47,880 nt of DNA, taken from NCBI GenBank assembly GCA_019244745.1, contig JAFASF010000312.1, forward strand, positions 1-47,880, read 5' to 3'. Below are positions 16,250-22,341 of the stretch, one piece after another. The translations under genes were made by a program, and so were the position numbers. How positions within the stretch are numbered: position 1 is the first letter of the stretch; the number at the start of each line of letters is the position of its first letter. This DNA comes from Solirubrobacterales bacterium (lineage in GTDB: Bacteria; Actinomycetota; Thermoleophilia; Solirubrobacterales; Solirubrobacteraceae). The notes beneath the pieces were generated by a model that saw only the letters and a list, made by a program, of their open reading frames with translations, was not told where the DNA came from and did not search any database.

Positions 16250-17272
16250 TTGCCGCCGATCAACCTCTACAGCGACACGCAGACTCGTCCCACGGAAGGG
16301 ATGCGGGCGGCGATCGCCGCCGCGGAGGTGGGCGATGAACAGCGCGGGCGCGATCCAACCACGAGCACGCTGCAGGACCGGGTGGCCGAGTTGCTCGGCC
16401 ACGAGGCGGCCGTGTTCCTCCCCAGCGGGACGATGTGCAACGAGATCGCGCTTCGCGTCCACGTGCGCCCCGGCGGGGACGAGATCATCCTCGACCGCAC
16501 CGCCCACCCGGTCAACTCCGAGGCCGGCGGGCCGGCGCACCTGTCCGGAGCGATGGTTCGCACCCTCGACGGCGAGCACGGCAGGTTCACGCCCGAGCAG
16601 CTCGCCGCCGCGATTCGCCCGCCCGGGAACCGCCACGCGCCGCGCTCGCGCGTGGTGTCGGTCGAGCAGACCACGAACCTCGGCGGCGGACGTGTATGGC
16701 CGCTCGAGCAGGTTCGCGCCGTGCTCGAGGTCGCCCGTACAAACGGTCTGCGCACGCACCTGGACGGCGCCCGGCTGATGAACGCGGTGGTCGCTTCCGG
16801 CAGGCGGGCGAGCGACTACGCCGGCGGCTTCGACACCGCCTGGCTCGACTTCAGCAAAGGGCTAGGGGCGCCCATCGGCGCGGTGCTCGCCGGCTCTGGA
16901 GAACTGATCGATGAGGCCTGGCGCTTCAAGCAGATGCTCGGCGGAGCGCTACGCCAGTCGGGGATGATGGCCGCCGGCTGCCTGTACGCGCTCGACCATC
17001 ACGTCGATCGGCTCGCCGAGGACCACGAGCACGCCCGGCTGCTGGCTTCGGGGCTCGCCGAGATCCCCGCGGTCACGATCGACCCGGCCGCGGTGGAGAC
17101 GAACATCGTCCTGTTCGAGGTCCCGGACGCCCGTGCGCTCGTCGAGAGGCTGGCCGACCGCGTCGAGCTCCAGGCGGTGGATGCTCACCGTGTCAGAGCG
17201 GTGACGCACCTGGACATCTCCGCGGCCGCCATCGACCGCGCCCTGACCGCGTTGTCAGCCGCGCTCGGCTAG
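16250..17272 (+). CDS. ltaE: Low-specificity threonine aldolase
   Basis: This PLP enzyme cleaves threonine or allo-threonine to glycine and acetaldehyde. Family landmarks are INLYSDTQTRPTEGMRAAIA at the N-terminus, EAAVFLPSGTMCNEIAL, LDRTAHPVNSEAGG, VVSVEQTTNLGGGRVW, THLDGARLMNA (the Asp that binds the PLP ring) and the Schiff-base lysine in DFSKGLGAPIG. The start is uncertain: TTG 16250 gives the usual short N-terminus, GTG 16223 is an alternative, and the first ATG of the frame (16154) would overlap the divergent hydrolase. The last 30 bp form one arm of a large inverted repeat. Confidence 0.9.
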   Translation: MPPINLYSDTQTRPTEGMRAAIAAAEVGDEQRGRDPTTSTLQDRVAELLGHEAAVFLPSGTMCNEIALRVHVRPGGDEIILDRTAHPVNSEAGGPAHLSGAMVRTLDGEHGRFTPEQLAAAIRPPGNRHAPRSRVVSVEQTTNLGGGRVWPLEQVRAVLEVARTNGLRTHLDGARLMNAVVASGRRASDYAGGFDTAWLDFSKGLGAPIGAVLAGSGELIDEAWRFKQMLGGALRQSGMMAAGCLYALDHHVDRLAEDHEHARLLASGLAEIPAVTIDPAAVETNIVLFEVPDARALVERLADRVELQAVDAHRVRAVTHLDISAAAIDRALTALSAALG

Positions 17273-17525
17273 GGGCTCGTAGGGAAATCATCTCGGGCGA
17301 TGAATGCGGCCTGGATGACTTCACGGATTCGGCACGATCGGCCGGCTCGCGCAGCGCTGCTGCCTCGGGCTTGCGGCCCGCTCGGCATCCAGCCTCGCTT
17401 AATTGGGCCGCGCCCGAGTCGTCCAGCTGCCGTCCGCTCGCACCGCCCCGCTCGTCCGCAGGCCACCTCATCACCAATCTTATTTCCCTCCGAACCCTGA
17501 CAACGCGGCTGACAACGCCGTCATC
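17243..17525. repeat. Large imperfect inverted repeat around a non-coding core
   Basis: The left arm (about 17243-17312) and right arm (about 17461-17525) are inverted copies. TGACCGCGTTGTCAGCCGCG on the left matches the complement of the right arm at 19 of 20 bases. After a diverged stretch, AGGGAAAT matches ATTTCCCT exactly and GATGA..GGCC continues the similarity. The left arm begins inside the 3' end of the threonine aldolase gene. The 150-bp core has no gene I can support and no transposase. It may be a MITE-like element or an inverted duplication of the gene's 3' end. Confidence 0.6.
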
Positions 17526-17539
17526 CGGCCGTAGGCCGG
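17525..17539 (-). terminator. Terminator-like hairpin
   Basis: A CCGGCC-GTA-GGCCGG hairpin lies directly downstream of the stop of the small leftward membrane-protein gene. An outer AACGCC/GGCGTT pair (17514-17519 with 17538-17543) can extend it. Confidence 0.45.
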
Positions 17540-17541
17540 CG

Positions 17542-17877
17542 TTACTCGCTGGGCTTGGCGAGCAGGTGAACGTCGATCAGGAACGTCCGGCTGGCGACGA
17601 CCGGGAGCACCTCGACGGCGCGTCGAGCACCGGCGCGACCCGAGGGGGCGACCTTGCGCGCCGAACGGCGCCTCACGAGCGCGACCGTGGCGACGCCGGC
17701 CACGAACCCCGTCGCGGCCACCGCGGCGGCCTGAATCGCCGGCAGCGAGACCGGAGACGAGCGCTCGAGCGGCCGCGCCTCTTCGGCCAGCACGGGCAGC
17801 CCGTCGACCGTCTCACTTTGGTCCTCGATGACCACGTCCTCAGGATACGCCCCCTCGATCGGGTGATCCTCGTTCAT
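17542..17877 (-). CDS. Small single-span membrane protein, unknown function
   Basis: This is a 111-residue protein I do not recognise. An acidic N-terminal third (NEDHPIEGAYPEDVVIEDQS) is followed by one membrane span (about residues 46-67, IQAAAVAATGFVAGVATVAL), then a positively charged RRRSARK stretch that would stay inside, and a C-terminal part with AVEVLPVVASRTFLIDVHLL. The order of charges suggests the N-terminus is outside. Third-position G/C bias fits a real gene. It stands alone, leftward, divergent from the alpha-oxoamine synthase. Confidence 0.6.
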   Translation of the reverse strand: MNEDHPIEGAYPEDVVIEDQSETVDGLPVLAEEARPLERSSPVSLPAIQAAAVAATGFVAGVATVALVRRRSARKVAPSGRAGARRAVEVLPVVASRTFLIDVHLLAKPSE

Positions 17878-17977
17878 CGCGGCGACATGGTGACAGCGTG
17901 GCCGGTCATGTTCAAAGGCGGCGGTCCGGGCGCGTCGTTGCCCGGCGCCCCGTTACGATACGGACGGCTCGATCCAC

Positions 17978-19240
17978 ATGCCGACCTCGATCGATGTTTT
18001 CGCCAAGGCTCGTGAGCACGAGCGGCTGGAGCAGCTCAGGGCCGCCCGGGAACTCGACGCCCTGCCCTACTTCCGCATTCTGGAGGGGCCCACGTTGCCA
18101 GTCGTCGAGATGGAAGGCAAGCGGCGGATCATGCTCGGCTCGAACAACTACCTCGGGTTGACCGGCGACGAGCGTGTCAAGCAGGGCGCACTGGATGCGA
18201 TGTATCGCTACGGCACCGGGCTCACCGGCTCGAGGTTCCTGAACGGAACCATCGATCTTCACCTGGAGCTCGAGCGAGAGCTGGCCGACTGGCTCGACGC
18301 CGAGGCCGCGCTCGTGTTCACCACCGGTCATCAGGCCAACCTGGGCGCGCTCGGAACGATCCTCGGCCCGAGCGACACGGTCGTGGCCGACTCGGGCGAT
18401 CACGCCTCGATTCTCGATGGCTGCCTCCTCTCGCGGGCGAAGCTACGGCCGTTCAGGCATGGGCGGATGGACCGCCTTGAGCACACGCTGCAGAAGGCGG
18501 CCGGCGACGGAGGTGGCATCCTCGTGGTCGTCGACGGAGTGTTCTCGATGGAAGGCGATGTTGCCCCGCTCCCGGAGATCGTCGAGCTCTGCCGCCGATT
18601 TGGCGCGCGGCTGATGGTCGACGAAGCGCACGCGCTCGGGGTACTCGGCGCCCGCGGCGCGGGCACGTCGGAGCTGTTCGGCCTCGAGGACGAGGTGGAC
18701 CTGCGGATGGCCACGTTCTCCAAGTCGCTTGCCTCCTGCGGCGGCGTCATCGCCGGACCCGCCGATGTGATCGAGTTCCTCCGGATCCAATCGCGCCCGT
18801 TCATGTTCACCGCCTCGGGCGTCCCGGCGGCGGTCGGCGCCGCGCTGGCCGCGGTGAAGATCTGTCGCTCGGTTGAGGGGCGGGAGCTGTTCGCCCGCGT
18901 GCTCGACAACGCCCGCTATCTCCACAGCGGTCTCAGCGATCTGGGTTTCCGGGTCGTCAAGCCGACAACGCTCACGGACGGCACCGAAGTCGTCACACCG
19001 GTAGTCCCGGTGGTCGTCGGCGACGATTGGAAGGCGGCGCTCCTGTGGAGGGCGCTTTTCCATGCGGGGGTGTACGTGAACGTCGCGCTTCACCCCGCCG
19101 TGCCGCCGGGCGGCGCGTTGCTGCGGACGAGCGTGATGGCGACGCACGATCGGGCAACGCTGGACCGCGCACTCGAGTTGTTTTCGACCGCTAAACGAAC
19201 GTTCGAGGCCGAGCACGGGCCACTCCCAGGGAAGTCTTAG
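17978..19240 (+). CDS. Alpha-oxoamine synthase (AONS/KBL/SPT family)
   Basis: This 420-residue PLP enzyme condenses an amino acid with an acyl-CoA. Visible are MLGSNNYLGLTGDERVKQGA, YGTGLTGSRFLNGTIDLHLE, FTTGHQANLGAL, DSGDHASILDG (His stacking on PLP), LMVDEAHALGVLGARGAG and the Schiff-base lysine in ATFSKSLASCGG. The family includes glycine C-acetyltransferase, 8-amino-7-oxononanoate synthase, serine palmitoyltransferase and 5-aminolevulinate synthase. No biotin, threonine dehydrogenase or sphingolipid gene adjoins it, so the substrate is open. The extended N-terminus (FAKAREHERLEQLRAARELD) is more like KBL/SPT-type members. A TACGAT box (17954-17959) is a possible -10 close to the ATG. Confidence 0.87.
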   Translation: MPTSIDVFAKAREHERLEQLRAARELDALPYFRILEGPTLPVVEMEGKRRIMLGSNNYLGLTGDERVKQGALDAMYRYGTGLTGSRFLNGTIDLHLELERELADWLDAEAALVFTTGHQANLGALGTILGPSDTVVADSGDHASILDGCLLSRAKLRPFRHGRMDRLEHTLQKAAGDGGGILVVVDGVFSMEGDVAPLPEIVELCRRFGARLMVDEAHALGVLGARGAGTSELFGLEDEVDLRMATFSKSLASCGGVIAGPADVIEFLRIQSRPFMFTASGVPAAVGAALAAVKICRSVEGRELFARVLDNARYLHSGLSDLGFRVVKPTTLTDGTEVVTPVVPVVVGDDWKAALLWRALFHAGVYVNVALHPAVPPGGALLRTSVMATHDRATLDRALELFSTAKRTFEAEHGPLPGKS

Positions 19241-19568
19241 CACCTCGCTGAGCTGCCGATTATTTGTCCAGTTCAGCACAAGGTTCGCGCGCGCTAAAAA
19301 ACACGCTCTGAGCGCTTCCCGGTTGAGATGTGACGTTGCTGTTACTCAGCCATTCGCGTAGCGTCCCACTCGTCGTACGGTGGTCGGCCGAGCAGCGCGA
19401 AGGCAATCGGGGGTTGGGAGATTGTCGGCGCGGCAGGGGCGACATGGAGCCGTGTGCTCAGGAGAAGTGCAGTACAGGCGGGCCCGCAACGGCCGGACCG
19501 CAGCGTGCCCGTGGCCAAACGGAACAGCGTCCGCTTCGGCGGACAGGAAGCAGGGAGTGAGAGTTGTA
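19241..19568. other. Intergenic region before the IHF-like gene
   Basis: This 328-bp stretch contains no frame I can support as a gene. An A-rich patch (GCTAAAAAACACGC, about 19296) stands out in otherwise GC-rich DNA and may include the end of the preceding transcript. The distal part presumably holds the promoter and a long leader for the IHF-like gene, with an AGGGAG Shine-Dalgarno shortly before 19569. I could not assign a confident -35/-10 pair. Confidence 0.5.
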
Positions 19569-19916
19569 ATGACGGAGACCGCCATAATGACCCCAGAGCC
19601 CCAAAGGATGCGGGCCCTGGAGCGGGCGAACGAGATCCGGCTCGCGCGTGCGGAGCTCAAGCGGCGGATCGCCGGCGGCGGCATATCAGCTGCCGATGTC
19701 ATCCTGGCCCAGCCGTTGGAGGCTCGAAGCTGGGCTATTGGTGACCTGCTGATGAGTCAGCGGAGGTGGGGCTACACGCGATCCAGGAAGTTCCTCTCGC
19801 AGAACCTGATCAGCGAGACCAAGCAGGTGGGAGCGCTGACCGAGCGTCAGCGGTTGATGTTGGCAAGTCAGCTGGCCTCGTGCCGTTCCCGAGACCTGGA
19901 GCTGGTCAAAGCATAG
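19569..19916 (+). CDS. mihF: Actinobacterial integration host factor-like protein (mIHF)
   Basis: This 115-residue basic, helical protein resembles actinobacterial mIHF/sIHF, a nucleoid-associated DNA-bending protein unrelated to enterobacterial IHF. The layout fits: an N-terminal charged helix (RALERANEIRLARAELKRRI), AADVILAQP, a short helix (AIGDLLMSQRRWGYTRSRKF) in the place of the family's 'KVSALLESLPGVGKVRARQI', and a C-terminal VGALTERQRLMLASQL that matches 'VRGLGANQRAAL'. The central GVGKVRA-type loop is strongly changed (RRWGYTRSR), so this is a divergent member. The start is ATG 19569 with an AGGGAG site; ATG 19587 is an alternative. Confidence 0.78.
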   Translation: MTETAIMTPEPQRMRALERANEIRLARAELKRRIAGGGISAADVILAQPLEARSWAIGDLLMSQRRWGYTRSRKFLSQNLISETKQVGALTERQRLMLASQLASCRSRDLELVKA

Positions 19917-19932
19917 GGTGCCCCCGAGACCC

Positions 19933-19976
19933 GGTCCCGCGCCACCCACGGATGTGAACGCAGGTGGCGCGGGGCC
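19933..19976. terminator. Strong hairpin terminator between convergent genes
   Basis: GGTCCCGCGCCACC pairs with GGTGGCGCGGGGCC (14 bp, one G-T wobble) around a 16-base loop. It lies between the ends of the IHF-like gene and the leftward membrane-protein gene and may serve both. Confidence 0.75.
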
Positions 19977-20018
19977 TACCCCTCCGCGCTGTGGCGGTCC
20001 CCGGGGCCGCCTACCGGA

Positions 20019-20402
20019 TCACAGTTGAATCCCGACAGGTACCGGACTCGCGCCGGCGAAGAACAGAAACCACACCGCGAACACGAACAGGGTGAGTCCG
20101 GCGCTCACCACGAGGACGCTCTCGAGGACGTTGTGGCCGGGATCGGCGTGGCCCCGTGACCGGCAGTTCGACCGGTACACGTTGCTGAGCTTCGCCAGCA
20201 CCGCCGCGATCAGCGTGATCGTCGCCACCACGCCGATGAACATCGCCCCGAGCGCGGCTCCCAGCGAGGAAGTCGAGCCCTGGATCTGGGAGCCGACCCA
20301 CAGCCACAGCAGCGGGGTGCCAATCCACAGCACGAGGCTGCCGATGAACATGATCAGCACGACCAGGACAGCGCCTGCACCCGTCCTCAGCAGCTCGCGC
20401 AT
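20019..20402 (-). CDS. Small membrane protein, unknown function
   Basis: A 127-residue protein with three predicted membrane spans: near residues 8-32 (AGAVLVVLIMFIGSLVLWIG), 50-70 (LGAALGAMFIGVVATITLIA) and 95-118 (VLVVSAGLTLFVFAVWFLFF). A short charged loop (YRSNCRSRGHADPGHN) lies between spans two and three. I recognise no family. The ATG at 20402 (MRELLRTGAG) is preferred over the longer frame to 20582, whose extra part has no conserved look and overlaps the preceding gene. It is the last gene of a leftward run starting at 27791. Confidence 0.72.
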   Translation of the reverse strand: MRELLRTGAGAVLVVLIMFIGSLVLWIGTPLLWLWVGSQIQGSTSSLGAALGAMFIGVVATITLIAAVLAKLSNVYRSNCRSRGHADPGHNVLESVLVVSAGLTLFVFAVWFLFFAGASPVPVGIQL

Positions 20403-20431
20403 CCCCGCCTCAGGATAGCCGTGGGTTTGGA

Positions 20432-20953
20432 TCAGGGTCGCGACCGCGGGGGCCGGCGACCCCTGGCTAACGGACAGCCCGACGACAGCTTGACCTGCCA
20501 CCAGCCCATCAGCATCCCGATCACGCCGAGGCGCGGTCTGACCTGCCACGCGCCGCAGCCAGGCTCGCCCAGATCGCTGCACGCGACCCGGACAGACCGA
20601 TGCTTCTCGGGCTCGAGCAGCATGCGCTCGAGCAGGACGCGGTTGGCTGCTTGAGCGTCGGCGCGCTCGGTGATCGTCAGCCGGGCGACGCGTACCCTCT
20701 CGGCCAGGTCGTCGCGTACCCGCTCGAGCTCGCCGAGACCGAGCAGTCGAGCCTGCCGCGTCCTGGCAGTGGGCGGCTCGCCCAGCCCGCCCATGGGAAA
20801 CGCGGTGACGAACGCACCCGCGAGCTCGCGCTCGAGCTTGGAGATCTGAGCCCGCAGCGATCGCCGGGCGGCGCGCTCACCATCCTCGACGGCCGGTGAG
20901 GTGACCGAGCGCGGGACCGTCTCGCCACTGGTGAGGTGCTCGCGGACGTCCAT
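20432..20953 (-). CDS. Hypothetical protein, 173 residues
   Basis: A strong Shine-Dalgarno (AAGGAGG) five bases before the ATG at 20953 supports the gene. The protein has a charged helical first half (SLRAQISKLERELAG, LERVRDDLAERVRVARLTIT) that looks like a coiled coil, and a C-terminal part with GCGAWQVRPRLGVIGMLMGW, three cysteines and no clear membrane span. I do not recognise the family. Its place in a leftward gene run, 45 bp after the B3/B4 gene, suggests co-transcription. Confidence 0.65.
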   Translation of the reverse strand: MDVREHLTSGETVPRSVTSPAVEDGERAARRSLRAQISKLERELAGAFVTAFPMGGLGEPPTARTRQARLLGLGELERVRDDLAERVRVARLTITERADAQAANRVLLERMLLEPEKHRSVRVACSDLGEPGCGAWQVRPRLGVIGMLMGWWQVKLSSGCPLARGRRPPRSRP

Positions 20954-20998
20954 GAGTGCCTCCTTGATGGGCGACGCCAGCTTACCACCGCTCCGGCC

Positions 20999-21658
20999 TT
21001 ACGCCGTCCGTAGGCTCTCCGCGCACACCCACAAGGCCTCCTCGACGTGGATCGCCGGCACGCCGTCGACGGCCACCGCGAACAACGTGATCCGTCCGCT
21101 TCTGCTCGTGGGCAGATGGCGGGGAGCGACGTCGCCGAACAGGAGCGCGTGGATGCAGCGCCGATCCGCGACGACCAGCCGGCCGGGCGCGAGGACCGGA
21201 CCGGATGTGTCCTTGCCGAGGCGATCCCCCGCTACGGTGGCGCGGATCCCGAGGCCGGCGGGGTGCACGAGGTCCGCGTCGAGCGCCCAGACCGGCACCC
21301 CCGTCTCGACCAGCGCGATCAGCAGCGCGTCCCGCACCAGGTCGCGCGAGGAAAAGCGGCCCTCGAGCAGGCGGCCGAGCGCGGCCTGCTCGCTCGGGAT
21401 CCTGGTGATGTCAGGATCGAGTCCGATCTGGTGGAAGAAGGCTCGATACGCGTGCGGGATCGGCTTCGTTCGCATCGCGACGACGCTCGCGCCTCGGTAG
21501 CGATCGGACAGCTCCTCGAGCCGCCGCTTAACCTCGGGTGGGCTCGGGCGGACGCGGCCCTCGACGATCACCCAGTCGAGGCGAAGCCCGGGAAGCTCGG
21601 CGGCCACGACCGGATCGACGAAGCCGGCCGCGGCACGCAGCTCGAGGTCCTCGCTCAC
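20999..21658 (-). CDS. Stand-alone B3/B4 tRNA-binding-domain protein
   Basis: The 219-residue protein matches the B3/4 domain of the phenylalanyl-tRNA synthetase beta subunit, where it hydrolyses Tyr-tRNA(Phe). Family-like segments are SVVAMRTKPIPHAYRAFFHQ, GLDPDITRIPSEQAALGRLL, LIALVETGVPVWALDADLVH and GRLVVADRRCIHALLFGD. It has no synthetase catalytic domain, so it could be a free-standing editing or tRNA/amino-acid-binding protein (inference). The GTG start overlaps the thioredoxin-fold gene by GTGA, which ties it to an envelope-related operon. Why these travel together is not known to me. Confidence 0.8.
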   Translation of the reverse strand: MSEDLELRAAAGFVDPVVAAELPGLRLDWVIVEGRVRPSPPEVKRRLEELSDRYRGASVVAMRTKPIPHAYRAFFHQIGLDPDITRIPSEQAALGRLLEGRFSSRDLVRDALLIALVETGVPVWALDADLVHPAGLGIRATVAGDRLGKDTSGPVLAPGRLVVADRRCIHALLFGDVAPRHLPTSRSGRITLFAVAVDGVPAIHVEEALWVCAESLRTA

Positions 21659-22341
21659 CCGTTGACGAGCGCTCGAACCTGGGCGTCGAGCGCGTTGCTC
21701 GAGAGCCAGTGGGCGCCGAGGAGCCGATTGGCCACCACACCGCCGCGGCGGGCGAGCTCGATCAACGGGCAGACCTCAACCGCGTACGTCTGCCCGACCA
21801 GGCCGTCGAGGTCGTACGCCACGGGGATCGTCCAATGGTGGGCGCGGACATCGGCCGCGGTCGTCGCGTGGGTGCCGCGGACGGCCACCGCGGCGAACTG
21901 CACCTGCCCGGGCGCAAAGTCGTGCGACACGGTTTGAAGCGTGTCGACCTCGCGCTTGCACGTGTTCGAGCCGGTGACGAAGAACGCCAGGACGAGCGGG
22001 CCTCGGCCGGCCAGCAGGCAGACGTTCAGGGCGCGCGGATCGTGCCTGGCGAGCGTGCACGGCGGATCGAGGTTGGCGTCGCCGTTGAGAGTGGAGGCGG
22101 CGAGCGGCGCGGCGAAGAAATGGAGCTTCTGGCCGGCTGGGATCCCCGCGGTCCCGACTCCATGGGAGGCAAACTCGTAGATCGAGAAGGCGACGACGAG
22201 AGCCAGCCCGAAGATCCCCATCGCCCAGCGGTAGCGGCGCGTGTCGGGGGCCGGCGCCGGTCTGTCGCGTACGGGCGCGGCGTCGGCGGCGGCCCGACCG
22301 GGATCCAGCCGGCGAGGCGGAGTCTGCCGGGCGTCAGTCAC
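21655..22341 (-). CDS. Membrane-anchored thioredoxin-fold (TlpA/redoxin-like) protein
   Basis: The 228-residue protein has a Pro/Arg-rich cytoplasmic N-terminus (about 1-37), one membrane span (about 38-58, RWAMGIFGLALVVAFSIYEF) and an extracytoplasmic thioredoxin-like domain: LVLAFFVTGSNTCKREVDTL, QFAAVAVRGTHA, IPVAYDLDGLVGQTYAV and GAHWLS. The usual CxxC is replaced by SNTCKRE, leaving a single cysteine, so it is more like a peroxiredoxin/SCO-type site or a non-catalytic fold. The start GTG overlaps the MMPL stop (GTGA), and its own end overlaps the B3/B4 gene, so the three are translationally coupled. Confidence 0.78.
   Translation of the reverse strand: MTDARQTPPRRLDPGRAAADAAPVRDRPAPAPDTRRYRWAMGIFGLALVVAFSIYEFASHGVGTAGIPAGQKLHFFAAPLAASTLNGDANLDPPCTLARHDPRALNVCLLAGRGPLVLAFFVTGSNTCKREVDTLQTVSHDFAPGQVQFAAVAVRGTHATTAADVRAHHWTIPVAYDLDGLVGQTYAVEVCPLIELARRGGVVANRLLGAHWLSSNALDAQVRALVNG

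Noticed and set aside
17193-17477. Leftward 94-codon frame across the large inverted repeat
   Set aside because: Overlaps the threonine aldolase end and the repeat; no Shine-Dalgarno and no conserved features.
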